From: Zygnema cylindricum
Lineage: Eukaryota > Streptophyta > Zygnematophyceae > Zygnematales > Zygnemataceae
DNA: 64,000 nucleotides
NCBI GenBank assembly: GCA_037447655.1
Contig: JBBHKE010001767.1
Coordinates: 62,001 to 126,000 of the forward strand
Direction of reading: 5' to 3'
Position numbers and translations under genes: made by a program. The notes beneath the pieces were generated by a model. It saw nothing but the letters and a program-made list of their open reading frames with translations. It was not told the DNA's origin and made no database searches. This document shows positions 9,885 through 20,186 of the stretch, one piece after another (within the stretch, counting starts at the first letter, position 1; each line of letters begins with the position of its first letter).

Positions 9885-11289
9885 TCTACATAAGGCTCTA
9901 TTGGTAGCGAAGGGATTCACCCAAAAGAAGGGGATTGAGTATGAGGAGACCTTTGCTCCTGTTGTTCGGTTCCCATCAGTAAGGATTCTCCTCAGTCTTG
10001 CAGCAGCGGAAGACATGGAAATTCACCAGATGGACATTAAGATTGCTTTACTTAATGGTGAGTTAGAGGAAGAAATTCTCATGCGACAACCCGAGGGGTT
10101 CATGGAAGAAGGAGAAGAGAGCAAAGTTTGCAGACTCATAAAGTCTTTATATGCACTGAAGCAGACTCCCCGACAATGGAATAAGAAACTAGATGAGTTT
10201 CTCACCGATCTGGGATATATCTGTATCAGCTCTGACCATTCTATCTATATGTTTGAAGATGAGAATGGTGTCATTTTTATTGCAATTCATGTGGATGATC
10301 TGTTTGTGTTAAGTAAGTCTTTGGAGAAGATCTATAGGCTAAAGAAAAATCTTAGGGGCAGATTTGATATGAAGGATTTAGGGGAGGCTAAATATATTTT
10401 GGGGATTCAAATGGAGAGAGATAGGGGGAAGAAGATTATCAAACTTACTCAGAAAAAAACAATAGGAAATATGTTTGAGAAATTCCAGATAGATAATGCT
10501 AACAGTTGTACCACTCCCATGGACTTGAAAAAAGTAAGTGATGGGAGTGTAGAAGGAGGAGTGATGATCTTAGACGATCAGATAAGTCTAGAGGAGAGAG
10601 TGTTTATGAAGTCTATCCCTTATAGACAGGTCGTAGGACGCTTAATCTATTTTATGAACTGTACCAGGCCGGACATAGCGGCAGCAGTTGGAGTACTCAG
10701 TAGGAGTCTTAATGATCCTAGGAAGAGAGATTGGGAGGCAGCCAAGAGAGTCATGAGATATCTGGTTGGAACCAGAGAATTATGGTTGCATTTGGGAGGG
10801 GAGGACACTGATATCACCACTTGGACTGATGCCAGTTGTGGGGATGCACCTATGTGAAGATGCACTTCTGGATATGTTTTGTATGTGGGGGAAGGTGCTT
10901 GTTGTTGGAGCAGTAAGCTGCAAAAGGTGGTTGCTCAGTCTACTATGGAGGTTGAGTATATGGCATCTTGTTCTGCTGTAAAAGAACTAATGTGGGTGAA
11001 GTCATTGTTGCAAGAACTGGGATATATGAAAGAGGGAGTGCATAAAATCTTTTACGATAATCAAGCTGCAATCGCAATTGCAGCCAATCCAAAACACTAT
11101 TTCAAAGCAAAACATATGGACATAAGATTAAGCTTCGTAAGAGAAAAAGTTGTAAATAAAATTTTAAATCTTGTGTATAGACTTGATGAAAAAATGGTGG
11201 TTGACATGATGACCAAACCTGTGCCCTCTCCTAAATTAAAATATTGTCGAGAAAAATATGGGTTGAAAGAAAAGTTAAAATTAGACTAG
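9885..11289 (+). pseudogene. copia pol, reverse transcriptase and RNase H, 5'-truncated, one in-frame stop
   Basis: The frame opens with the RT entry block (LVAKGFTQKKGIEYEETFAP). It then has IHQMDIKIALLNGELEEEI, the catalytic box HVDD (IAIHVDDLFVL, where copia usually has YVDD), DLGEAKYILGIQMERD, and MNCTRPDIAAAVGVLSR. RNase H follows with TSGYVLYVGEGACCWSSKLQ, VAQSTMEVEYMA and YDNQAAIAIAANPKHYFKAK. The frame is continuous from 9901 to 11289 except for one TGA at 10855-10857 between TDASCGDAPM and RCTSGY. Gag, protease and integrase are missing. A polypurine tract and 3' LTR follow at once. It is the best preserved coding part of the family here, but it is not autonomous. Confidence 0.9.
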
Positions 11290-11302
11290 AAAATAAGGGG
11301 AG
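11289..11302 (+). promoter_or_regulatory. polypurine tract before plus-strand copia 3' LTR
   Basis: GAAAATAAGGGGAG ends immediately before the LTR start TGTTGAAAC at 11303. It is identical in core to the tracts at 4897 and 8512 on the other strand. Confidence 0.85.
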
Positions 11303-12337
11303 TGTTGAAACTAGTAGATTTCTATAGTATTTTCTAGGTTTAAATATGTTAGTATAAAACAAAAAGAAAAGATCGGGCAGCCTGCCTCCACCTCCTCTCT
11401 CTAGCCCCCATACTTGTTGTAGTCACTGAAGGATAGAGAGGGTGGTTGATCCATGGTTGCCTTGGTTCAACATGCAGTTAATTTTTAGTAGGTTATTAAA
11501 AATAGACCAGAAAGAACCGGGATTCGATCCCGGTACCTTCGGTTCGTCAAGTTGGCCGATAGCGGTCAGCTTTATCCTATAAGACTATGACCAGTGCTAC
11601 ATGCTATAGTATGTGATAGATATATATTTATTTAGGAAAGAACAAATCCATTTAACTAAAACTGTATACGGCACGCATAGATAGAGTTTTATGAAAGTAC
11701 CAAGTACGATTCTATTTCAAAACGGATACCACGCACTTTCGACAGCGAAACAAATATGGCGCAAGTATTTATAACGCTTAATATTGCGTCTCGCTGCAAA
11801 TCCAACTGCGCACATCATCGCCGAAATTCCGGAGTGGTATCTTTGGCGTTTTGTGACGTGGCATGACCTAGAGCCACGTGGAGAGATGACATTCAGTCAT
11901 AGGAATTTTGAGGAATGTACGGACGAGTGGAAAGTAGACACGCGTCCGCTTAATAGCCTTGTCGTACATAGGTCGTACAAAAGGTACACTGGCAGTAGTA
12001 CTTTTTCGTACTGTATAGTAATCTGATTGGTCCGTACTTTAGTAGATAGAAGTTATTAGAGGGAATCACGACTTGGAAAATTTTGGGAGGCGGTCAACTC
12101 TCCCTTTGAGAGTTTGTACAAATGGCCATTTTTACTGCCTCATAACTTATCGGCTGGTTGGCCGTCTTTTGTGATTCTTTTTCCTATAGACTCAGAGGAG
12201 TCCAAGCTGCACAGGGGTGAAGTCAAACTGTCATTTTCCCTTCTTGGACATCAGTGGTTGTTGCTTAAAGTGTGTTAGTTTAATACTATCTTGAGGCTTC
12301 CTGTATTTTGTGATCCAATGGAGGACACAAAATTGCA
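11303..12337 (+). mobile_element. copia 3' LTR of the plus-strand copy
   Basis: It starts TGTTGAAACTAGTAGATTTC and ends near 12337 (ACACAAAATTGCA), about 1035 bp. It shares the LTR landmarks: the CACTGAAGGATAG block, an inner hairpin CCGGGAT-TCG-ATCCCGG (11517-11533), palindromic GTAC words, and the CAGAGGAGTCCAAGCTGCAC block near the end. It is more diverged than the minus-strand copies. The outer stem of the nested hairpin is weak in this copy. Confidence 0.85.
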
Positions 12338-12387
12338 AAGGTAGCAGTCACACGTGTTGCAGCCGCTGCAGTCAAGTTGGCTTTTGC

Positions 12388-14760
12388 TTATAAAACAACC
12401 GCATCAAGAACTTGATCTGAGATCTTGATGCTAGGAGCCATCAAGAGTGGTCGCAGCTCCTTGTAATCCGCCAACGCCCCTCCAAAAAGGTAGTTGACCA
12501 TCATGGGGAAAAGGGTTGTCTCGAAGTCATTCCCAATGGCTCCTCCCTTGTATTTGTTGATTTCATATTGTGTGAAAGATTCCCACGGCAACTCAAAATC
12601 CAAAAATGCGATCCCTGAGCTATCTCCTGTAAAGATCAGGATGTCCCCTATTTCGTTTACTTCCTCTTCATTATTGGTGAAATTGGAAGATGACGCCCAG
12701 GTGGGACTGACAAACTGAGCCGAAGAGATGACTCGTGTATCTCTTTCCTCGGGACGGGAATCGTCTCCTCCTCCGGTAGAAGGTGTCGCCGTGAGAGGTG
12801 TGGATCCCCCTCCCACCGAAGAAGTACCAGCGCCTGAAAATATTGTTGGATGAAGGATTTTTCGCATTGCTCCTCTATATCCAAGAGAGTATTGTTCTTT
12901 CTTGAGAACTTGCTCCACCGATAGAATGTGGAGGGGAGGTCGATTCAAAAGAGGTCCTTGGGGAATGAATGGTGGCGGAAACGGGGACGACTAGAGGCTT
13001 TGAGGAAAATGGGTATGTTTCCTGGGGCGCCTTCGAGAAGTCCCGGAAGGAGGAGTTCTTGAACTGGAGGATAGGGAACGCCCCTAAGGAGGTGAGTAGG
13101 CGAGGACGTGTTTATAGGGTAAGACAGACGGATCCGGTGGCCCACGGACTGCCGCAGCGGGAGAAAGGGATGGCGAAAGGGAGTCCCGGGGCTTTGTGGT
13201 AGGGCCCGAGGAGTGAGAGGAAGGAGGAGGAGGAGAAGATGGAAGATCTAGAGATGCTCTAGGAGATGGCGAAGGAGGTGTTGACGACCTCAAGGGAATG
13301 TGAATCCAATCGTCTGGTCGTAACTCCACCAAAGCCTTTACGGTAGAAGACACCTCCACCGAGACCAATGTTGGCTCTTCCCTTGAACAGCAGTAGACTC
13401 AGTAGGTAAATCTGCACCCAAACCCTTCATGTTAGGTTCGATGTTGTTCCCCCCCTTCCCGTTGAAGAGGAGACTTTCTGTTGGTTCCCGAGGAAAGAAC
13501 TTCAGGTTGAGTGCGAGCAAGAGGAGAGGTTCCGTGAGTTGGCGCTTCGAGAGGCAGTCCCGTCTCGGTGTAGGAGGAATCTGCCCGCTAAGAATCCCAG
13601 TCGACCTACGCCGAGCTTCTCGGATGAGTTTCAATTCCTGTTCCCATACCTTTCGCCTTTCTACCTCTAAGGCCTTCAATCTACCGTGACGCGTCCGACC
13701 CTCTCAGTAGCCTTGCCGTGGGATTTTAGAGTTCCACTAGTTCCTGGGCTATTTCGACTACTTGGTAAGATTTGCTATCCCAATCCCTAAAATTTCGGGA
13801 TCAGAAGGTCTGGTCCGCCACCGTCCTTCAGATAAATCTTTTGGACCAGTACCCGGAACCTCTGCATTAAAAGGTTCGGATTTATAAAGCCCTCCAGAAA
13901 GGCGGACACGAGGTGTTGTAGGAGAAGTTCTCTCGGTGGAGGCTGACACTGGAGTTAGGGAAGCCTCTTCTATGGGAAGAGGTGCAAACCTCCCCTTGTT
14001 GTCCCTGTGGTCAAACCTCTTCCCTCTCAAGGGATCTCGCGCCTCCCTTTTGCTACCCACTTTTCCTCTACGAGACCACGAAGTGGTGCACCTTTGGGAA
14101 GGTTTGTTGGCTGCGCTGTCCTTAGAGGAAGATGGAGGAGGCAAGAATAGGGAGCCCTCCGGGACCGCTGCTGCACCGCAATGAAGAGCAACTATCCGAA
14201 GAGCTACTCAAGAACTCTACCACCCCTCCCACAGGTCTAACCACCCTGACTTGATCCGTCCGAGCCACTCTTCGCACAAACTCCTTCTTCACCTTCATCT
14301 CATAGAGGTGGTGAAGGGCAAAGACTTCCTTCAAACGAGGGCAACGTGGATCCGCCAAAACAGCGGGGTCAATTTGAATCTCGGCCCAGGGTAGCTTGGA
14401 TTTGGTATGAAGCCAAACCTCCGCAAGAGGACCTAAATGGGGCTCCCTCTGAGCTTGCCTTTGTTCTTGGCTGGGACTTGGGTGACACTCGGTTCCTTTC
14501 CTGAACCTGTGCCTTGGCCTCCCTCTTTTCCTCGGCAAAGGCCCTGGCGGCCTTCGCCAAGGGGGGGAAATGTTTGGGAGTTAGAATAAGAGGAGATGGG
14601 GCCTAAGCAGGTTCCTTGGCCAGAGAATCAAAGACAGTCTCCATGGGTACAGACTCCTCTGACATCTGAGGCCTTTCCTCTTGCCTAGATTTCTCCTGCC
14701 TACCCTGCTCTCGAGATCCATTATCCGGAATCTCTCCTCCCCCCATGATGACAGAGGTAA
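12388..14760 (-). pseudogene. eroded minus-strand coding block of unknown identity
   Basis: A run of minus-strand frames suggests one decayed protein. A start with MGGGEIPDNGSREQ lies near 14745. A basic and proline-rich segment (14369-14560, AFAEEKREAKAQVQERN) follows. Then come LAEVWLHTKSKLPWAEIQID with RLKEVFALHHLYEMKVKKEF (about 14255-14440), serine and proline-rich linkers (13084-14144), and an acidic C-terminal part at 12388-12948 (LDFELPWESFTQYEINKYKG). Stops and frame changes separate the pieces. I do not recognise a family. It could be the Gag-like part of a large retroelement or a host gene remnant. It abuts the copia 3' LTR. Confidence 0.35.
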
Positions 14761-14769
14761 CGAGAGAAT

Positions 14770-16085
14770 AAGTATTAAATGTAACCAGAGCTTACTTCTA
14801 AAAAGAGAGCTTCTAAAGTAAAAGCTCCTATCCCCTCTAATCCGAGCGGACACGTTGCTTTTTCAGTACTATGCTTTATCCACCGGCAGTCTTTAACACT
14901 TGTCTCGTCAAAGCCCACTGTTCTGATCAAGGGGTTTGCAGTTTGCTCCGAAAGGTCACGCCAAATCAAAAAGGGAACTACAAATGAAGACAAAAATGCA
15001 CTACCACGTGGAAAAATAGAAATAATAGGATTGGTTGTTTCAGATTTAACAATACCACCTTGCCCTATAAAAGAAAATAAAATATGGAATATGTAAAATA
15101 TAGTGAAGCAAGCTAAACATACCCCGGAAATTAACGAAGACAATGAGAAAAAGGCGACCCCTCTCCCGATGGTATCGCAATTTGGTATGGTACTCCTTCA
15201 CCCTTTGTTGTCCGCAGCTCGGAACCGACCAATCTCTTCTCGGCTTCAAACAGCAAAAAGTCCAAAAATCACCTAAAAGGGAAGATAGTGCGAACTACCC
15301 ACCCGAACTATGATTCCACACACAAGACAAATCCCAAAACCAAGATGGCAATAGAGTCAAAAACAAACAAAGATTCCCCAAAGAAGGTTTGTTGGAATTA
15401 ATGAGGGATTTCACAAGAGATAGTACTGAAAAGCAATGTCTCCTTCGGCCCCAAGTGCCTTATACATCAAAGTTTGTCACATCGTAGGTCCAAAAGTGAA
15501 AGTTATACTACTAGCTAATGAGCGGCAAACAAGTATAATGGAATTGACATGAGATAAATTAATCCGTACTACGCTTAGGGCAAAAAGTTATGCACCGGAC
15601 TGCGGCTAGATCCGCAACCGGAAGTTATAATTTGTTCTACCACTATAAGACAAAGTACTAAAAAGGACACAAAAGTGCTAGACTTTGACCTAAGGTAATT
15701 AATGAACCAAAAGTCAGCTAAACTTGAACTGAATTCCTACTGATAGCTAACAGCATAATCTATACGACAATTCGAAAAATTACGTGGCAATTCACAATGT
15801 ACCCCCCACGAGGGTTGGTGTAAACTGGTCCCATGAAACGGAATTGCAATCTGTGAGACGGAATAACTTGGTCTTCCTGCCTCCGTTAGGCGCGAAAGAA
15901 AGTGCGTTCCGCTTAGTGTAGAAACTACGAGAATCTCGTCCGGCTGGGTGCACTCTTTCCTCCGTACTCCGATGACCGTACAGGGGAGAAAGGGCCCGGA
16001 ATTCCTTGGTGATATTAAGGCCTGCTTGTAAAGCACACGAGCTTGACAACACTGCCGACTTTATTTCACAATTTTTTAAATGAAA
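14770..16085. other. unassigned stretch, no gene recognised
   Basis: Minus-strand frames at 14775-15143 and 15737-16088 are open but show no domain I recognise and no splice context. The segment near 15890-16010 has a higher-GC coding-like texture. The rest is ordinary AT-rich intergenic sequence. Confidence 0.4.
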
Positions 16086-16089
16086 CACG

Positions 16090-17447
16090 AAAATACTGGT
16101 ATAAAATGAAAGAGTTATGAAAAAATATTATTTTGACTACATTTTGGCATATTTTGATGGTAAATCGAGTGATAAAAGTATAAAAATCGAAATCGAGAAG
16201 GTATGGCAGAAAGTTTTTGAACCTATGACGTCGACGTTGTCATAAGTGAGCATGACGTCACAATGTCAAAAACCCCTAAACATCTACATGTCACAAAAAA
16301 TTAGGCGTCTACAACCGTCGTTGTTTTTGTAAACGTCACCAATTGTCAGTAGTTTCGTAGACGTCTTCAATCGTCACAAGTTGTACCCACATCTACAACC
16401 GTCACCTTTCAAAGTTCCGATTTCATTTTCACACATTTGAACGCCATATAGAGTAGTACAAAGAGTCTTCATTAAAATCCAAATTAATAGTTCAAAGTAC
16501 TTGTTAAATGGGCACATATCTTTAAAGTAAGGATCTTCTTTCGTCGTTTTCATAAAAAATGGGACTTGCAACGAAAAAATCTTACGCCGTCCTAAAAATG
16601 TGTGAGAACTCAAATACATCTTGCGTCATCTTAAAACTAATGAATGCACTCGAATTTGGCGTTTTTATGTTTCCGACCCACTGCCACGTCATGCCAACTC
16701 ATCTTTAAACTTTATTAATATCGACTCGCAAGGTGATTTTATTTAAAGTAATAGTTGATTGACGAATTGTAAAACGTTAATAGCGCGCGTCACATGTCTT
16801 CAATTTTTTTTGCACGAAGGAGAGTACATGCTATTTTTCCCCTGCTCGTCACACGCATGTACGTACAAAAATGACTAGTATGTACTTAAAAAAATCGCAA
16901 ATGTCGCGGACCTCCACTTTTCATTCATGGGTCGTTTGCAAAAGTTTAATTGGTCCTCGTCTCTCCCCTTCCTTCTCACTCGGCCGCTCATCTCCCTCGC
17001 TTTTCTGAATGACATACAACAATAATGGTATGGAATGAAAGATTTGTTTTTTGTTTGAATATCTTTGGTTGTAGTTTGACGGCATATCGAGTGATAAAAG
17101 ATAAAAAAAAGAAAATTTGGGAAACCTTTGCGGAAAGTTGTGGTACTAGTGACGCCACAAGTGAGCATGACTTCGCAATGTCACAAAACCCGAAACATCT
17201 ACAATGTCACAAAAAACTTGACGTCTACGACCGTCGATGTTTTTGTAGAAATCACCAATTTTCGTAAGTTTCGTAGTCGCCGTCAATCGTCACCGGTTGT
17301 ACCCACGTCTACAACCGTCACATTTCAAAGTTACGATTTCGTTCTCGCACATGGGAACACTTTGAAAAGTACAGTCTTGTAATAGGGAGAATCTTCGCTA
17401 AAATCCAAATTTTCATTCAAGAGTTTCGGTTAAATGGGCACACCACC
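16090..17447. mobile_element. two degenerate Harbinger-like MITE copies
   Basis: Segments 16100-16480 and 17020-17400 are related direct copies. Shared landmarks are the ATCGAGTGATAAAAG block, GTGAGCATGAC, repeated GTCTACAACCGTC motifs, and a closing GGTTAAATGGGCACA end. The second copy ends GGGCACACCACC at 17447, directly beside the TTA that also borders the next element. Left termini are not clear. Confidence 0.6.
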
Positions 17448-17450
17448 TTA

Positions 17451-18158
17451 AGGTGTGTCCCCATGTAACCGATATTTTGAAACGCTATTTTGGAATTTAG
17501 CGCTGATTTTACGGTGTACTTTTCAAAGTGTGCCTATGTCAATCGTTACTTGCGCTTTCATTATTTTGAATATGTGGCAGTTGTACTCGTCGCCAATACT
17601 TGCGACACCTGCAGACGCCAACAAACTGCTGACATTTGTAGACGCCAACGATCTCGGAACAAACTGCGGACATTTGTACGCCGCAAAGAGCTCCTGACAT
17701 ACTGGGACAATTGTCGACGCCTACTGTCATTTGTTGACGCCCACAAGTGAACGACATAAGCAATCGCCTACGTCTACAAAATGACATTTGTAGACTCCCA
17801 CAAGTGGACAACATAAGCAAACGGACAAACAATTTTTTTTTCGTGTATTCTCCCAACTGCAAAAAAACAAATGAAAACTTTTGACGCGTGCAACCCAGGC
17901 TTTCTATTCGTCAATAGGGTAGTATTATGATTAAAAGCAGGTAGCGATTTGATTCCAGTGCAAGTGTGAAGATGAGCTGGAAGTGGGTCGCGATGATAAT
18001 ACTGCCAAATCGCCGTACATTTCAAGTTCCAAGATGACGCAAAATGTATTTGAGTTTTTGCACATTTTTCGTACGGCGTAATATTTTCAAATAGGAAGTC
18101 CCATTTTCTGTGTAAACGACGGAAAAAAACCCTTACTTGAACACATGGGGACACGCCC
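17451..18158. mobile_element. Harbinger-like MITE with TTA target duplication
   Basis: The left terminus AGGTGTGTCCCCATGT (17451) and right terminus ACATGGGGACACGCCC (ending 18158) are inverted repeats with 14 of 16 matches. TTA flanks both sides (17448-17450 and 18159-18161). The interior carries several copies of a GACATTTGTAGACGCC motif. No transposase is encoded, so it is non-autonomous. TTA duplication and G-rich termini fit the PIF/Harbinger superfamily. Confidence 0.75.
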
Positions 18159-18169
18159 TTACACGTGCT

Positions 18170-20186
18170 TTATTTTTTTTTGTAAGGGTTTCAAATTTTT
18201 ACGTCTCTAATTTTGTCGACCCGTCCAATAAAAATGAGCGGCAACCACGTGAAACTCTACAGTTCGACAGGTGCATTTCTGTCGGTTTGTCGTTTTGTAC
18301 CCACGTGATCACCTTGACATCTGTTTTTACATGTAAATTCTTCGCAGATGACGAAAATTCGAGCGTTAATGCGTCGATTTTTTTTTTTTTTTGTTAATGC
18401 CTTCAAATGGCGAATACTACAGTACTTTTACGCATTTTGACGTACGATCTGATTGGTAGTTAATGGATGTACTGTACGAAGTCGTCTGTCGTATTGCAAA
18501 AAATTATGTGATAAAACCATTCCCCTTTTAGCAGATTCACCTCTGTCAATATATATTTCCCCGTACAAAATATACATTTATAAAGTTTTAACTTTGAAAA
18601 AATTACGTGGTTTTTCGAGTGATTACATTGGCTGGGTAGAGGTCAAATGATTGCCATGGTTCAAAATAACCGGGCAGAAGTATTTGCTTCGAAAATGAGC
18701 AAAGTCCGTACAGCAGACGTCCCCACGCTTAGAGAGTCCGACAGTTGGACTCCAACTAACGGCTGGACCAATTTCAAACACCTGTCCGCGTCGGATGGTA
18801 CGGCAACAGTGCTCGTTACATAACGTTACAAGGATTTTTGGATATTTCTTGACCTTGTTCCCATTTCTTCTGTTTTTCGTAAATAAGGTGTGACCAATGA
18901 GCTGCGCATATAGGACAAACCGGTAAATCTGGACCATAAGGTGTGTCTCCATATGAGAATGCTTGCAAGTCACGCTCGAGCTGAAAGTACAATGTTCCAA
19001 GTTGAAAGTACTCGATAAGCTAGAAGCGACAAAACCCTTTGGCCAGGGTCTCCCGAACAGTTGCCCAAACCTAAATCCTTTACGGCATTGGACGTCTGAA
19101 TGTGACATAAGTAGTCACTGGTATTATGACAGTGTGTCTAGCGTGACAAATGGACAGAACAGGTACGCAACAATACAGTCGCCATCGCTTTAGCTGATAA
19201 GTATTTTGCGGGCATGAAAATGTCTTGACTGTACTTCAAACCGTTGGATTATGTTAAAGAGAGAAATCAAAAGGTAACGGTCTCACCTTGCGTTTTTCGA
19301 TCCTGCTGTCAACATTAAAAATATATATTGAAATCCGAAAAGTCTGTGATGTATTTTTCCCCACTTAGATCGCCTATTCTCCGTGCACACTATTCTCGAT
19401 TTCCATTTGGAGACTCGCCAATTGCATGGTAAGCATCTTTTCTTTCTACCGCAACCGTCGATTGTAAATCCGGCAAGTGTGCACTGGTTTAAAGGCTGAA
19501 ATATTCATGAAGCTCGCTAAATAGCGTCATAGGATGTGTTGTACTGTACGATAGCACGTTTCCCAAAACAGTAAAACCATTAACGCATGCCGATCAAATG
19601 GATTCTATCTGAAGCGTTCATAAACGCCATCCATGTTGAATGAACGCTCCAGATGCTGCATTGAGCCGAGAATACGCGCGAGTGTTTGTTCTTCTCCGTT
19701 GTCATCATTAGCTTGACTTGCCGGTCGGTTTCATTGTTGTTAGCCGGCTGAATATTGCAGTCAAGTCCCAATGTTGGGTTTCCTTTTTATCCGATTTGCA
19801 GTTTTTGTTTCACGGTTCAAACCTCGTAGTTGTTTCGATTTCCAGCATGGCGTTTCCATCTTTGAAAAGGTGGTTTCCTGCGAATTGTAGTTCTGGTTTA
19901 AATCCGTGGCCTTCTTGTGCAAAGCTTTTTCTGGCAGTCATGGTGTCTGCTCTCACCCCTTAACCTTTTCAAATTATGAGTCTGAATTGCAGATCATATC
20001 CTAAACCCGAACTTCTGGCTTGTAACTATATCTCTAAGCAATTGAGAATTGAGGACATTTCAAGGGATAGCAAGATCATTCATACTTAATTAGAGGAACA
20101 TAATTCCAAGGGTTTAGGGATACTTTTTGGATGATGGATCCTGAATGTGTAGTTTCTGAGGGGGATTTAATCAATAGGAACTAAGT
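18170..20186. other. upstream region of the TBC gene, no gene seen
   Basis: It holds a T16-type homopolymer near 18380, a lone TAAGGTGTGTCTCCATATG terminus-like motif at 18937-18955, and GTAC-rich AT-rich DNA. The last 400 bp or so before 20187 may be 5' UTR or contain an untranslated exon. I see no clear TATA box. Confidence 0.4.

Noticed and set aside
15737-16088. Organelle-derived insert
   Set aside because: The higher-GC coding-like texture suggested it, but I could not match any plastid or mitochondrial gene.
18623-19108. 161-codon minus-strand open frame
   Set aside because: No domain, no splice or codon signature, and cysteine/histidine scatter typical of chance frames.
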